64,000 nucleotides of DNA from the NCBI GenBank assembly GCA_045657625.1, contig JAZOTM010000019.1, forward strand, positions 1 to 64,000, in the 5' to 3' direction. The stretch comes from JAZOTM01 sp045657625. GTDB taxonomy: Bacteria; Bacillota; Clostridia; Lachnospirales; Lachnospiraceae. Below, one piece after another: positions 32,977 to 42,389 of this stretch. Numbering within the stretch: the first letter of the stretch is position 1; each line of letters begins with the position of its first letter. The position numbers and the translations under genes were made by a program. The notes beneath the pieces were generated by a model. It was not told the DNA's origin. It saw nothing but the letters and a program-made list of their open reading frames with translations, and did no database searches.

Positions 32977-33855
32977 ATGAGCGTTCAAGAATATAAGCCG
33001 TTTAAAGAAGGAAAAGTAAGAGAGGTATATGATGCAGGAGATACCATTATTATGGTAGCGACAGATCGTATTTCAGCCTTCGACAACATTTTAAAGAATA
33101 CCATTACGAAGAAAGGTACTGTCTTGACGCAGATGTCAAAATTCTGGTTCGATTTTACCAAGGATATTGTACCAAACCATATGTTATCTGTAGATAATGA
33201 GGACATGCCGGAATTTTTCCGTTCCGAAAGATTTCAGGGAAATAGCATGAAATGTAAGAAACTGACCATGCTTCCTGTAGAGTGTATTGTTCGAGGTTAT
33301 ATTACAGGAAGCGGTTGGGAAAGTTACAAAGAGACCGGAAAAGTCTGTGGTATTACTTTACCGGAAGGTTTACAGGAATCAGAACAGCTTCCTGAGCCGA
33401 TTTATACACCAACCACCAAGGCAGAACTTGGTTTACATGATGAGCATATTACCTTTGAAGAAAGTGTTGTGGAATTAGAAAAGTTATTCCCTGGCAAAGG
33501 ACAGAAATATGCAGAAGAGATTAGAGATTACACCATTGCTTTATATAAGAAATGTGCAGATTACGCAAGAAGCAAAGGTATTATTATAGCTGATACAAAA
33601 TTCGAATTCGGATTAGACGAAGAAGGAAATGTAGTGCTCGGTGACGAGATGCTCACTCCGGATAGTTCCAGATTCTGGCCGGTAGAAGGTTATGAACCAG
33701 GAAAGGGACAGCCATCCTTTGACAAACAGTTTGTAAGAGATTGGTTAAAAGCAAACCCGGACAACGATTTATTACTTCCAGATGAAGTTGTGGATAAGAC
33801 AATTGAAAAGTATATGGAAGCATATGAATTACTTTCCGGAAAGAAAATAGCTTAG
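32977..33855 (+). CDS. purC: SAICAR synthetase
   Basis: Phosphoribosylaminoimidazole-succinocarboxamide synthase, 292 residues, long form. FKEGKVREVYDAGD is the ATP-binding start; RISAFD, PVECIVRGYITGSGW and DTKFEFGLD/GDEMLTPDSSRFW are family signatures. It joins aspartate to CAIR in purine synthesis. AGGAGG precedes the ATG. It begins the purC-purF-purB unit. Confidence 0.97.
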   Translation: MSVQEYKPFKEGKVREVYDAGDTIIMVATDRISAFDNILKNTITKKGTVLTQMSKFWFDFTKDIVPNHMLSVDNEDMPEFFRSERFQGNSMKCKKLTMLPVECIVRGYITGSGWESYKETGKVCGITLPEGLQESEQLPEPIYTPTTKAELGLHDEHITFEESVVELEKLFPGKGQKYAEEIRDYTIALYKKCADYARSKGIIIADTKFEFGLDEEGNVVLGDEMLTPDSSRFWPVEGYEPGKGQPSFDKQFVRDWLKANPDNDLLLPDEVVDKTIEKYMEAYELLSGKKIA

Positions 33856-33869
33856 TTGGAGATAATGGA

Positions 33870-35354
33870 ATGAGTCAGTTAGACGTTATGCAAGACATTG
33901 CAGAAGACGAATTGCATGAAGAATGTGGCGTCTTCGGTATGTATGATTTTAGTGGAAAAGACGTAGCAAGAAGTATTTATTATGGTCTTTTTGCCTTGCA
34001 GCATAGAGGACAGGAAAGTGCCGGTATCGCCGTTTCTGAGACCAATGGTCCCAAAGGAAAAGTGACTTCCAGAAAAGACATGGGTCTTGTAAATGAAGTG
34101 TTTTCCCAGGACGATTTGGAAAATATGAAGGGTGATTTGGGAGTAGGACATGTACGTTATTCTACTGCCGGTTCTTCCACCAGAGAAAATGCACAGCCGT
34201 TGGTATTGAATTACGTAAAGGGTACCTTATCTTTGGCCCACAACGGAAACTTAATCAATGCCAATGAATTGCGTCACGATTTGGAATACACCGGTGCGAT
34301 TTTCCAGACCACCATCGATTCCGAAGTGATTGCTTATCACATCGCAAGAGAACGTTTGAATTCTTCTTCTGCTGAGGAAGCAGTGAGAAGAGCCTGCCAA
34401 AAGATTAAAGGGGCTTATTCCTTAGTGGTTACCAGCCCTCGTAAATTGATTGGCGCAAGAGATCCTTTTGGTTTTAAACCACTTGTTATTGGAAAAAGAG
34501 ATGATGCTTATATCATTACTTCTGAGACCTGTGCATTAGAAACCATTGGAGCAGAATTTGTTAGAGATGTTTTACCGGGAGAAGTGGTTACCATTACTCC
34601 GGAAAAGGGCATTGAGTCAGATATGACCATGGCACTTCCAAAGGAAAAACATGCAAGTTGTATTTTCGAATATATTTATTTTGCCAGACCGGATAGCCAC
34701 ATTGATGGCATCAGCGTATATGGCACCAGAATCAAAGCAGGCCGCTTTTTGGCACAGGATTCGCCGGTAGAGGCTGATTTGGTCGTTGGCGTTCCGGAAA
34801 GTGGAAATGCCGCAGCTTTGGGCTATTCCTTGGAGTCCGGTATTCCTTACGGAAATGCGTTTGTAAAGAATACTTATGTAGGAAGAACCTTCATCAAGCC
34901 AAAGCAGAGTAGCCGTGAATCCAGCGTACGCGTGAAGTTAAACGTATTAAAAGAAGTGGTAAAGGGAAAACGTATCATCATGATTGATGACTCCATTGTA
35001 CGTGGAACCACTTCTGATCGTATTGTAAAGATGTTGCGTGATGCAGGCGCTGCTGAGGTACATGTAAGAATCAGTTCGCCGCCATTCTTATGGCCATGTT
35101 ACTTTGGTACAGATATTCCGGCAAGAGAGCAGTTGATTGCTTATCAGCACAGCATTGAAGAGATTCGTGAAATCATCGGTGCAGACAGTTTGGGATATTT
35201 GAAATTGGAACGTTTGAGTCAAATGGTAGATGGTCAGCCAATTTGCCAGGGATGCTTTACCGGAAAATATCCGTTGGATCCGCCGGAACAGGATATTCGT
35301 GGAGAATATGCGGACAAAGATATTGATTTAGAACGAAAATTGATGAAATTATAA
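33870..35354 (+). CDS. purF: Amidophosphoribosyltransferase
   Basis: A 494-residue enzyme that starts purine synthesis by adding the glutamine amide nitrogen to PRPP. Cys19 in EECGVFG is the nucleophile, exposed after removal of an 18-residue propeptide. HRGQESAG and GHVRYST are in the glutaminase domain, and IIMIDDSIVRGTTS is the PRPP site. Cysteines in HASCIFEY, WPCYFG and ICQGCFTG match the 4Fe4S ligands of Bacillus-type PurF, which makes the enzyme oxygen-sensitive. It lies 14 bases after purC. Confidence 0.97.
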   Translation: MSQLDVMQDIAEDELHEECGVFGMYDFSGKDVARSIYYGLFALQHRGQESAGIAVSETNGPKGKVTSRKDMGLVNEVFSQDDLENMKGDLGVGHVRYSTAGSSTRENAQPLVLNYVKGTLSLAHNGNLINANELRHDLEYTGAIFQTTIDSEVIAYHIARERLNSSSAEEAVRRACQKIKGAYSLVVTSPRKLIGARDPFGFKPLVIGKRDDAYIITSETCALETIGAEFVRDVLPGEVVTITPEKGIESDMTMALPKEKHASCIFEYIYFARPDSHIDGISVYGTRIKAGRFLAQDSPVEADLVVGVPESGNAAALGYSLESGIPYGNAFVKNTYVGRTFIKPKQSSRESSVRVKLNVLKEVVKGKRIIMIDDSIVRGTTSDRIVKMLRDAGAAEVHVRISSPPFLWPCYFGTDIPAREQLIAYQHSIEEIREIIGADSLGYLKLERLSQMVDGQPICQGCFTGKYPLDPPEQDIRGEYADKDIDLERKLMKL

Positions 35355-35364
35355 AGGAGTTTTT

Positions 35365-36816
35365 ATGAATACAGATCGTTATATCAGCCCTTTATCAGAA
35401 AGATATGCAAGTAAGGAAATGCAGTATATTTTTTCTCAGGATATGAAGTTCAGTACCTGGAGAAAACTTTGGATTGCTCTTGCAGAAACAGAAATGGAAC
35501 TTGGTCTTTCTCAGGATGGCAAGCCGGTAATTACCCAGGATATGATCGATGAAATGAAAGAGCATATCACAGACATCAATTATGATGTGGCAAAGGCTAG
35601 AGAAAAAGAAGTTCGTCATGACGTTATGAGTCATGTATATGCGTATGGTCAGCAGTGTCCAAAGGCTGCAGGTATCATCCATTTAGGAGCTACCAGTTGC
35701 TATGTAGGAGATAATACAGACATCATCATTATGAGAGATGCTTTGTTATTAATTCGCAAGAAGTTAGTGAATGTGATTGCAGAACTTTCTGCATTCGCGG
35801 ATAAATACAAGAGTCAGCCGACTTTAGCATTTACCCATTTCCAGCCGGCACAGCCGACTACTGTAGGAAAGAGAGCAACTCTTTGGCTTCATGAATTTGT
35901 CATGGATTTGGAAGACTTGGATTATGTACTTTCTACCTTAAAATTATTAGGTTCTAAGGGTACCACAGGTACACAGGCTAGTTTCTTAGAACTTTTCAAC
36001 GGAGATCATGATACCATCGATAAGATTGATCCGATGATCGCTGAAAAAATGGGATTCACCGGATGCTACCCGGTTTCCGGACAGACCTATTCCAGAAAAG
36101 TGGATACCAGAGTTTGCAATATCTTAGCAGGAATTGCAGCTTCTGCACATAAAATGTCAAACGATATTCGTTTGTTACAGCATTTAAAAGAAGTGGAAGA
36201 GCCATTTGAAAAGAGTCAGATTGGGTCCTCTGCAATGGCATACAAGAGAAATCCAATGCGTTCAGAACGTATTGCTTCTTTGTCTCGTTATGTCATGATT
36301 GATGCTTTGAATCCGGCAATTACCTCTGCGACTCAGTGGTTTGAGCGTACTTTGGATGATTCTGCAAATAAGCGTTTATCCGTAGCAGAAGGATTCTTGG
36401 CAATGGACGGTGTATTAGACCTTTGCTTAAACGTCGTAGATGGCCTTGTAGTATACGAAAAGGTAATTACCAAGCGTTTAATGTCTGAACTTCCATTTAT
36501 GGCAACAGAAAACATTATGATGGATGCTGTAAAACTTGGTGGAAATCGTCAGGAATTACATGAAAAGATTCGTACCCTTTCTATGGAAGCAGGAAAGAAC
36601 GTGAAAGTAGAAGGAAAAGAAAACAACTTATTAGAGTTGATTGCTGCTGACGAAGAATTCCCAATGGGATTAGAAGAGTTGGAAGCAACCATGGACCCGG
36701 CTCGCTATGTAGGACGTAGTCCTCGCCAGGTTGAGGTTTATTTAAGAGATGTGATTCAGCCAATCTTAGATGCCAATAAGGACATCTTAGGTGTGAAAGC
36801 CGAAATCAACGTTTAA
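35365..36816 (+). CDS. purB: Adenylosuccinate lyase
   Basis: A 483-residue member of the fumarase/aspartase superfamily. The signature loop SSAMAYKRNPMRSERI (about 293-308) has the conserved serine, and GATSCYVGDNTD with HFQPAQPTTVGKR supply substrate residues. It removes fumarate from SAICAR and adenylosuccinate, two steps of AMP synthesis. The length and YKRNP variant resemble the longer, eukaryote-like PurB group. It starts 10 bases after purF. Confidence 0.96.
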   Translation: MNTDRYISPLSERYASKEMQYIFSQDMKFSTWRKLWIALAETEMELGLSQDGKPVITQDMIDEMKEHITDINYDVAKAREKEVRHDVMSHVYAYGQQCPKAAGIIHLGATSCYVGDNTDIIIMRDALLLIRKKLVNVIAELSAFADKYKSQPTLAFTHFQPAQPTTVGKRATLWLHEFVMDLEDLDYVLSTLKLLGSKGTTGTQASFLELFNGDHDTIDKIDPMIAEKMGFTGCYPVSGQTYSRKVDTRVCNILAGIAASAHKMSNDIRLLQHLKEVEEPFEKSQIGSSAMAYKRNPMRSERIASLSRYVMIDALNPAITSATQWFERTLDDSANKRLSVAEGFLAMDGVLDLCLNVVDGLVVYEKVITKRLMSELPFMATENIMMDAVKLGGNRQELHEKIRTLSMEAGKNVKVEGKENNLLELIAADEEFPMGLEELEATMDPARYVGRSPRQVEVYLRDVIQPILDANKDILGVKAEINV

Positions 36817-36886
36817 TACAAATGTAAATTCGAAAGAATTACAGATAAATTTATTTTTTTAAGAATTAGAGGAGAGACGAAACGAA

Positions 36887-38245
36887 ATGTTAGAAAAAAA
36901 ATTTCATCTCAGTGAACGTAACACAGACGTTCGTACCGAAGTAATCGGTGGTATTACTACATTTATGACAATGGCTTATATCTTAGCTGTTAACCCATCG
37001 ATTCTTTCAGCTTCCGGAATGGATGCAAACGCTGTATTAATGGCAACAGCACTTGCTGCATTTATTGGAACTATTTGTATGGCACTTCTTGCCAACTATC
37101 CATTTGCACTTGCACCTGGTCTTGGTTTGAATGCATACTTTGCTTATACCGTATGTGGTAGCATGGGATACAGCTGGCATGTAGCTTTACTTGCTGTATT
37201 CGTAGAAGGTCTTATTTTCATCGTACTTTCATTAACAAACGTACGTGAAGCCATCTTTAATGCCATTCCGATGAGCTTAAAGAAGGGCGTTTCTGTTGGT
37301 ATCGGTTTATTCGTTGCATTTATCGGATTCCAGAATGCCAACATCGTTGTAAATGATGATTCTACACTTGTAACTGTGGTTGATTTTACTGAAAACTTCC
37401 ACACCATCGGAATCGGAGCATTACTTGCTTTGATCGGATTTTTATTGATTGCCATCTTAAGCCACAAGAACGTAAAGGGTGCCATCTTAATTGGTATCTT
37501 CGCAACTTGGGTTTTGGGTATGATTTGTCAGGTGGCAGGTATTTATGTACCGGATGTTGAAAACGGATTCTATAGCTTGTTCCCAAGCTGGTCATCCTTC
37601 AGTCTTGGTGCACTTGGACAGACTTTTGCGAAATGCTTTACCGGCGATTTCTCAGCAGTTCGCCCTGGTGATTTTGTAGTGATTATTTTAGCTTTCTTGT
37701 TCGTAGACATTTTTGATACCTTAGGAACAGTTGTAGGTGTTGCTACAAAGGCTGATTTATTAGACGAAGATGGAAAACTTCCTGGAATCAAAGAAGTTCT
37801 TCTTGCAGACGCAATCGGAACTACAGCAGGTGCCGTACTTGGTACTTCTACTACAACTACTTTCGTAGAAAGTTCTGCAGGTGTTGCTGCAGGTGCTAAG
37901 ACAGGTTTAGCTTCTGTTGTTACCGGATTCTTATTCTTGATTTCCATTATTTTTGCGCCTGTTTTCACAGCAATCCCAAGCTTTGCAACAGCTCCGGCAC
38001 TTCTTTATGTTGGATTCTTAATGATCTCTGCAATTCAGGGTATCAACTTTGATGATTTAACAGATGCAGTTCCGGCATTCATCGCTTTGATTGCTATGCC
38101 ACTTACTTACAGCATTTCAGAAGGTATCGCTTTCGGTGTAATCTCTTATGTTGTAATTAAGGTTTGCACAGGAAAGAGAAAAGACGTTACACCACTTATG
38201 TATGTGCTTGCAGTTCTTTTCGTATTGAAATACTTATTCTTATAA
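36887..38245 (+). CDS. NCS2-family purine permease
   Basis: A 452-residue membrane transporter of the AzgA/PbuG-GhxP branch of NCS2 nucleobase transporters: TEVIGGITTFMTMAYILAVN at the N-terminus, PGLGLNAYFAY, and the substrate-site segments DIFDTLGTVVGVATKA and STTTTFVESSAGVAAGAKTG. It probably imports hypoxanthine/guanine or adenine. It follows purB, fitting a purine supply role, and may be co-transcribed. A terminator follows. Confidence 0.92.
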   Translation: MLEKKFHLSERNTDVRTEVIGGITTFMTMAYILAVNPSILSASGMDANAVLMATALAAFIGTICMALLANYPFALAPGLGLNAYFAYTVCGSMGYSWHVALLAVFVEGLIFIVLSLTNVREAIFNAIPMSLKKGVSVGIGLFVAFIGFQNANIVVNDDSTLVTVVDFTENFHTIGIGALLALIGFLLIAILSHKNVKGAILIGIFATWVLGMICQVAGIYVPDVENGFYSLFPSWSSFSLGALGQTFAKCFTGDFSAVRPGDFVVIILAFLFVDIFDTLGTVVGVATKADLLDEDGKLPGIKEVLLADAIGTTAGAVLGTSTTTTFVESSAGVAAGAKTGLASVVTGFLFLISIIFAPVFTAIPSFATAPALLYVGFLMISAIQGINFDDLTDAVPAFIALIAMPLTYSISEGIAFGVISYVVIKVCTGKRKDVTPLMYVLAVLFVLKYLFL

Positions 38246-38255
38246 TTTCAAACAT

Positions 38256-38296
38256 AAAAAAAGACATTGGCCCTTTTGTGACCAATGTCTTTTTTT
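38256..38296 (+). terminator. Intrinsic terminator after the purine permease
   Basis: AAAAAAAGACATTGG and CCAATGTCTTTTTTT pair perfectly around an 11-base loop. Confidence 0.9.
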
Positions 38297-38427
38297 ATAT
38301 CATAGGAAATTCCATTCCTATGATATAAAAAAGCGCTCCGCTATGGAAGCGCACGCGCGAGATGTAAATGTTGCTTAAATGCAACCGCGCTTGGCGCGAG
38401 AATGTCGCATGCGACATTCTTTCTTGT
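38296..38427. repeat. Palindromic hairpin repeat (copy 2) and GC-rich hairpins
   Basis: TATATCATAGGAA (38296-38308) and TTCCTATGATATA (38315-38327) form a perfect 13-bp palindrome right after the terminator. GCGCTCCGC/GCGGAGCGC-type and CGCGC hairpins follow to about 38400, and GAATGTCGCATGCGACATTC sits at about 38400-38420. The GC-rich part resembles REP-like intergenic repeats. Confidence 0.65.
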
Positions 38428-38430
38428 GCT

Positions 38431-39501
38431 TTAAGATAAATGATTTTTGATTTTCTTTGCCATCATTTCCGGATTGGTGGCATTTTCAATGGCTGTTTTC
38501 TCAGTAATGATACCCTGGGTATATAACTGATAAATACTGGTATCCATAGCAAGCATATTGCTGGCAGAAGAGGTATAAATAATACCATCAATCTGGTGTA
38601 CCTTGCCTTCACGAATCAAATTGCGAATGGCAGGGGTTAAAATCATGATTTCAAATGCCGGAACTTCGCGTCCGTCTACTGTTGGTAACAAACGCTGTGA
38701 AACAACGGCGTGGAGTACCATGGACAACTGTACCGCTATCTGATGCTGCTGACTGGATGGAAAAGCATCGATGATACGGTCAATGGTATTTGCTGCACCA
38801 ATGGTATGCAAGGTGGAGAAAATCAAGTGACCGGTTTCTGCGGCAGTCATGGCTACGTTTATGGTTTCATAATCACGCATTTCTCCAAGAAGGATTACGT
38901 TTGGACTTTGGCGTAAAGCCGCTCTTAAAGCCGTCAGATAAGAATCAGTATCGGTAGCGACTTCTCGCTGAGATACAATACTTTTTTTATGACGATGCAA
39001 GAATTCCAAAGGATCTTCCAAGGTAATGATGTGATTGGCTTTTTCTGTGTTGATACGATCTACAATACAGGCAAGGGTCGTGGATTTTCCACCGCCGGCA
39101 GGTCCGGTAACAAGCACAAGACCTTTTTGCGCATTTGCCAATTCCATAACTTGATCCGGGATGTTGAGCTCTGCAGGATCCGGTAATTTAAAGGCAATGA
39201 CACGAATCACAGAGGATAAAGAACCTCTTTGCTTGAATGTGCTGACACGGAAACGAGAGATTCCTTCCAAAGCGAAAGAGAAGTCGTCATCGCCGTGTTC
39301 CATCAAAGTGGTCATGTCACGGTTGTTTGCCAAATGGTAAATAGATTCCACAAATTCTGAGGTGTCTGTGGGTTTTAATCGAATTTCATTGAGGGAATGC
39401 ATGGTACCGTTGATTTTATAGGTCAATGGAAGACCGGCAACGATAAAGATGTCAGATGCCCCTTTTTCTACAATTTCGCTAAGTGTTTCTCGAATGTCCA
39501 T
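38431..39501 (-). CDS. pilT: Type IV pilus twitching ATPase PilT
   Basis: A 356-residue secretion ATPase. Walker A GPAGGGKSTT (about 132-141), the Asp box ITLEDPLEFLH, Walker B NVILLGEMRDYETI and the His box AETGHLIFSTLHT identify it as PilT/PilU type rather than the PilB extension ATPase. It would retract pilin-like filaments from the cytoplasmic face. It is the last gene of the minus-strand pilus-like operon. No PilB-like ATPase is present in the window. Confidence 0.93.
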   Translation of the reverse strand: MDIRETLSEIVEKGASDIFIVAGLPLTYKINGTMHSLNEIRLKPTDTSEFVESIYHLANNRDMTTLMEHGDDDFSFALEGISRFRVSTFKQRGSLSSVIRVIAFKLPDPAELNIPDQVMELANAQKGLVLVTGPAGGGKSTTLACIVDRINTEKANHIITLEDPLEFLHRHKKSIVSQREVATDTDSYLTALRAALRQSPNVILLGEMRDYETINVAMTAAETGHLIFSTLHTIGAANTIDRIIDAFPSSQQHQIAVQLSMVLHAVVSQRLLPTVDGREVPAFEIMILTPAIRNLIREGKVHQIDGIIYTSSASNMLAMDTSIYQLYTQGIITEKTAIENATNPEMMAKKIKNHLS

Positions 39502-39519
39502 AGTATGAAATCCTCCTAT

Positions 39520-40017
39520 TTATTCACTGCCCAATACATTGAGGCTTTGATCAGTATCTTCTTCGGAGAAGGAACCTACGGTTTTCCATTCCTGCAAAGT
39601 ATAGAACCGTTGCGTCTGGGTAGTGGGGTAATGTAATGTACACTTCACGTATAAACTTTGTATATCATTTATTGTAACATAATATTCTGCAATACATGCA
39701 GTTTCGTTTAAGGTAATGGTTAAATTTGGAATATCGGATAAAGCGGTTTCAATCCCGGATACAAACTCCGTGTTGGAGGAGGTGTTTTGATAGAGGGTTA
39801 AAAGGGCACTATCGATTTCCTGTAGGATAATTTCGGCTTCGTTGGAGGCCAAATAATAATCCGAGGTTTTTTCCGCTACTTTTTTGCTCAACCGATAATC
39901 GGCGGAGGCAGTCATCATGGATAGTACGGAAAAAGTTAAAATTGCCACTGACATAAAAATAATCAAAATCGAAGAGAAGCCAATGGTAGAAAAGGTATGT
40001 GCGTGTCGCTTTTTCAT
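39520..40017 (-). CDS. Pilus-assembly-like membrane protein (PilX-like)
   Basis: A 165-residue protein with a basic start, one hydrophobic segment (FSSILIIFMSVAILTFSVLS, about 13-32) and an extracytoplasmic domain. The layout matches minor pilin/PilX-type proteins, but the canonical prepilin cleavage site is not obvious. It overlaps the next upstream gene by four bases and is 18 bases before pilT. Function inferred from context. Confidence 0.65.
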   Translation of the reverse strand: MKKRHAHTFSTIGFSSILIIFMSVAILTFSVLSMMTASADYRLSKKVAEKTSDYYLASNEAEIILQEIDSALLTLYQNTSSNTEFVSGIETALSDIPNLTITLNETACIAEYYVTINDIQSLYVKCTLHYPTTQTQRFYTLQEWKTVGSFSEEDTDQSLNVLGSE

Positions 40018-40490
40018 TCTACCGTACCTCCTGTTTCTTCCTGGGTAAAGGAGGTTTCGATGGTGAAGGGTAGGTGTACCGTTAAGGACAGCGTATAAAT
40101 ATTGGTATCGCTGTTTAAGGCGTGAAAAGCAATGTCTGCGGAAGACAAGCTTTCATCTGTGGTGAAATTGATATCTGCCTCGTAATACGCCTCGCTTGCA
40201 GTCACGGTATCAAAGTCTTCATCATAGTAAATGGTCATGGTGGCGCCGGTATAAGTGGCATCCGGGTAGTTTTCATAAAGGAAGGCGGAATCTCCGTCAC
40301 TTCCATAGAAAAACTCCGCAATATTGGAGACACAAATCACGGCTTCGTTTAACTCCTTGGTTTCCAAATTGGTGTTTTTGGTACGTTGAAAAACGTAGAG
40401 GCAAAAAATGACCAAAAAGGAAAAGAAAAGGATATTAATCATGATTTCCAAAAGTAAAATACTGGATCTGGTGTGATGATATTTTTGCAT
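40014..40490 (-). CDS. Pseudopilin-like membrane protein
   Basis: A 158-residue protein with an N-terminal hydrophobic helix containing an early glutamate (SSILLLEIMINILFFSFLV), the pattern of type IV pilin-like subunits, followed by an exported beta-rich domain ending in a Thr/Glu-rich tail. A clear prepilin peptidase motif is lacking. It lies in the pilus-like operon between a DUF4860-like and a PilX-like gene. Confidence 0.65.
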   Translation of the reverse strand: MQKYHHTRSSILLLEIMINILFFSFLVIFCLYVFQRTKNTNLETKELNEAVICVSNIAEFFYGSDGDSAFLYENYPDATYTGATMTIYYDEDFDTVTASEAYYEADINFTTDESLSSADIAFHALNSDTNIYTLSLTVHLPFTIETSFTQEETGGTVE

Positions 40491-40508
40491 GGGTTTGTCC
40501 TGATTTCC

Positions 40509-41003
40509 TTAATTTTGGTTGGAACGGGTGGAGAGATAAAAGGTATCTGTGGTGCCTTCCTCTCCGGTGTAAGTAATTTCAAGTAAAGTTGCATTTAGGA
40601 AGGAAAAGGAAATGTCTTCTCCTTTGATGATATTGGTACCGGATTCTAAATCCGGATCATTTTCTGTACTAATTAATAATTCTTTGATATAGCCATCATA
40701 TGCATAAATGTAGGTGGCATATTCTTTTTCTCCCACCAGCGTGGTCATAACCAAGGCATCTGTGCCGTCCACGGAACCGCAGGTTATGCTGCCGGCCACA
40801 TCGTTTTGTCGTATTTTTTCCGCAATGTAGGAATAAGAAATACGGGTGGTGTAGTTGTTGTCCATGGAGGACAGGGTGTTGCGATAGATTTTGATGCCAA
40901 GGAGTATCACTGCTAAAACCGTGGCGGTAAATAAGCTAAACACCAACAGAATAAAAAGCAAATCCACATGGTGTTCTTCTGTGTAATGTTTTTTGATATG
41001 CAT
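40509..41003 (-). CDS. DUF4860-like pilus-operon membrane protein
   Basis: A 164-residue protein with one N-terminal membrane helix (LLFILLVFSLFTATVLAVIL, about 15-34) and an outer domain (YSYIAEKIRQND; ITCGSVDGTDALVM; YIYAYDGYIKELL). This arrangement resembles DUF4860 proteins encoded beside type II/IV secretion genes in Firmicutes. It probably acts as a minor pilin. It starts 2 bases downstream of the preceding gene. Confidence 0.65.
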   Translation of the reverse strand: MHIKKHYTEEHHVDLLFILLVFSLFTATVLAVILLGIKIYRNTLSSMDNNYTTRISYSYIAEKIRQNDVAGSITCGSVDGTDALVMTTLVGEKEYATYIYAYDGYIKELLISTENDPDLESGTNIIKGEDISFSFLNATLLEITYTGEEGTTDTFYLSTRSNQN

Positions 41004-41005
41004 AA

Positions 41006-41332
41006 CTACCTCGCTATCACTGTGACATCCGGACGGAGATTGGATGCAATATATTGGTAATCTACAAAAAAATCGGCTTCATCATAGGTGAGACCATAAT
41101 GAGTGGTTAAATACTCCAAATTCGGAGGATAACTGCCTTCTAGGGCATAGCATTGGGTAATGCTACGATTGATGGAGTTTTCCAAGATGGAGATTTGTTC
41201 TGTTCGATGGGAATATTGCAACGTGGAGATGCTAATCCAAAAGAACAGAAGTATGCCGGCTCCTACGAGAACCGGTATGATATTTCGAAGAAATACCAGG
41301 CCGGTGGAAGAGTGCTTTTGAAAACGTTTCAT
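41006..41332 (-). CDS. Small pseudopilin-like protein
   Basis: A 108-residue protein with a membrane helix at about 18-38 and a short outer domain. SITQCYALEGSYPPNLEYL resembles the conserved stretch of major pseudopilins (alanine-x-x-glycine-x-tyrosine-pro-pro), which usually follows the long N-terminal helix. It could be the main subunit of the filament. The gene lies 9 bases after the GspF/PilC gene. Confidence 0.65.
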   Translation of the reverse strand: MKRFQKHSSTGLVFLRNIIPVLVGAGILLFFWISISTLQYSHRTEQISILENSINRSITQCYALEGSYPPNLEYLTTHYGLTYDEADFFVDYQYIASNLRPDVTVIAR

Positions 41333-41341
41333 AAGTGCCTC

Positions 41342-42373
41342 CTATCCAATGTTGGTCATAATGCCAAGGAGTGGCAAAAGGAAAGCCAACAACAAGAGTC
41401 CGATGATACAAGAAAGAACAATCACCAGCGTAGGCTCCAGTCTTGCAATAGAACGAGCGATGCGCTGATCGGAAATTTCTTCGTATTCTTCGGCAATTTT
41501 TTCCATAACCACATCCATGGAACCGGTTTTGTAGCCGATTAAAATCATACTCTTATAGATGCCGGTGAAAATATCGGCTTGCAACAAAGCACGGTCAAAG
41601 TTGGTACCTTTGGAAATGGCGGTTTTGATGCTTTGAATCTTTTCCTGCATAAATGGATTGTCTACCAGTTCCAGAGACAAATCCAAGGCTTCGTCGGTAT
41701 CCAAACCACTGCTGAGAGCCAAGGCCAAGCAGTTGGCGAATCGGCTGGTGGCAATGTGCATCTGCGTTTCTCTTTTTAATAAAAAGTTTTTGCCGACTTT
41801 TGAACGGAAAAAGCAGATGGCAATCAGAATTATCACTACAAGGGCTACAATCAGCTGAGGTAAAAATTGGGAGATGGCCAAGGAAAATTGTAAAACAAAA
41901 TATCCGGGACCATCTAAGCCGGCGCCTAAATCCTCGTAAATGGCGTGGAACAAAGGGACAACCTTTACGATTAAGATGAAGATAACCATTAACATCATGG
42001 TAATCATAAAAATCGGATAGGTCACGGCATAACGAATGGCGGAGCGGAAGGCTGCTTCTCTGTCGCAGTAAACAGCCATGGATTTTAATACGGCTTCTAA
42101 TTTTCCTGTTTGCTCTCCAATATAAATCATGTTTAAGACATATTTGGGAAAGGCATTGCTGGCCCGCAGAGCATCTGCAAAGGAAAGACCGCTTTCCAAT
42201 TCGTTGAAGATGGCTTGCAGGATTTCTTTGGTGCCGGGATCTGTCTCGGTTTCCAAAAGAGAACTAACGCCCTCATATGTGGAAATACCGGCGGATAGAA
42301 CCATAGTCATTTGTGAGCAAAAGCCGGAGATTTCCTCCGGAGATAATTTTCGAATATGGTATTGAGATGTCAT
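41342..42373 (-). CDS. Type II secretion/type IV pilus inner-membrane protein (GspF/PilC)
   Basis: A 343-residue polytopic protein with two GspF repeats: MTMVLSAGISTYEGVSSLLE near residue 25 and CLALALSSGLDTDEALDLSL near 215, and three predicted membrane segments (about 120-145, 165-195, 320-340). It is the platform protein on which PilT acts. I start it at ATG 42373, with GGGGG upstream, rather than at 42400, which would overlap the transglutaminase gene. It is the second gene of the minus-strand operon. Confidence 0.9.
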   Translation of the reverse strand: MTSQYHIRKLSPEEISGFCSQMTMVLSAGISTYEGVSSLLETETDPGTKEILQAIFNELESGLSFADALRASNAFPKYVLNMIYIGEQTGKLEAVLKSMAVYCDREAAFRSAIRYAVTYPIFMITMMLMVIFILIVKVVPLFHAIYEDLGAGLDGPGYFVLQFSLAISQFLPQLIVALVVIILIAICFFRSKVGKNFLLKRETQMHIATSRFANCLALALSSGLDTDEALDLSLELVDNPFMQEKIQSIKTAISKGTNFDRALLQADIFTGIYKSMILIGYKTGSMDVVMEKIAEEYEEISDQRIARSIARLEPTLVIVLSCIIGLLLLAFLLPLLGIMTNIG

Positions 42374-42389
42374 GTAAATAGCCCCCTGG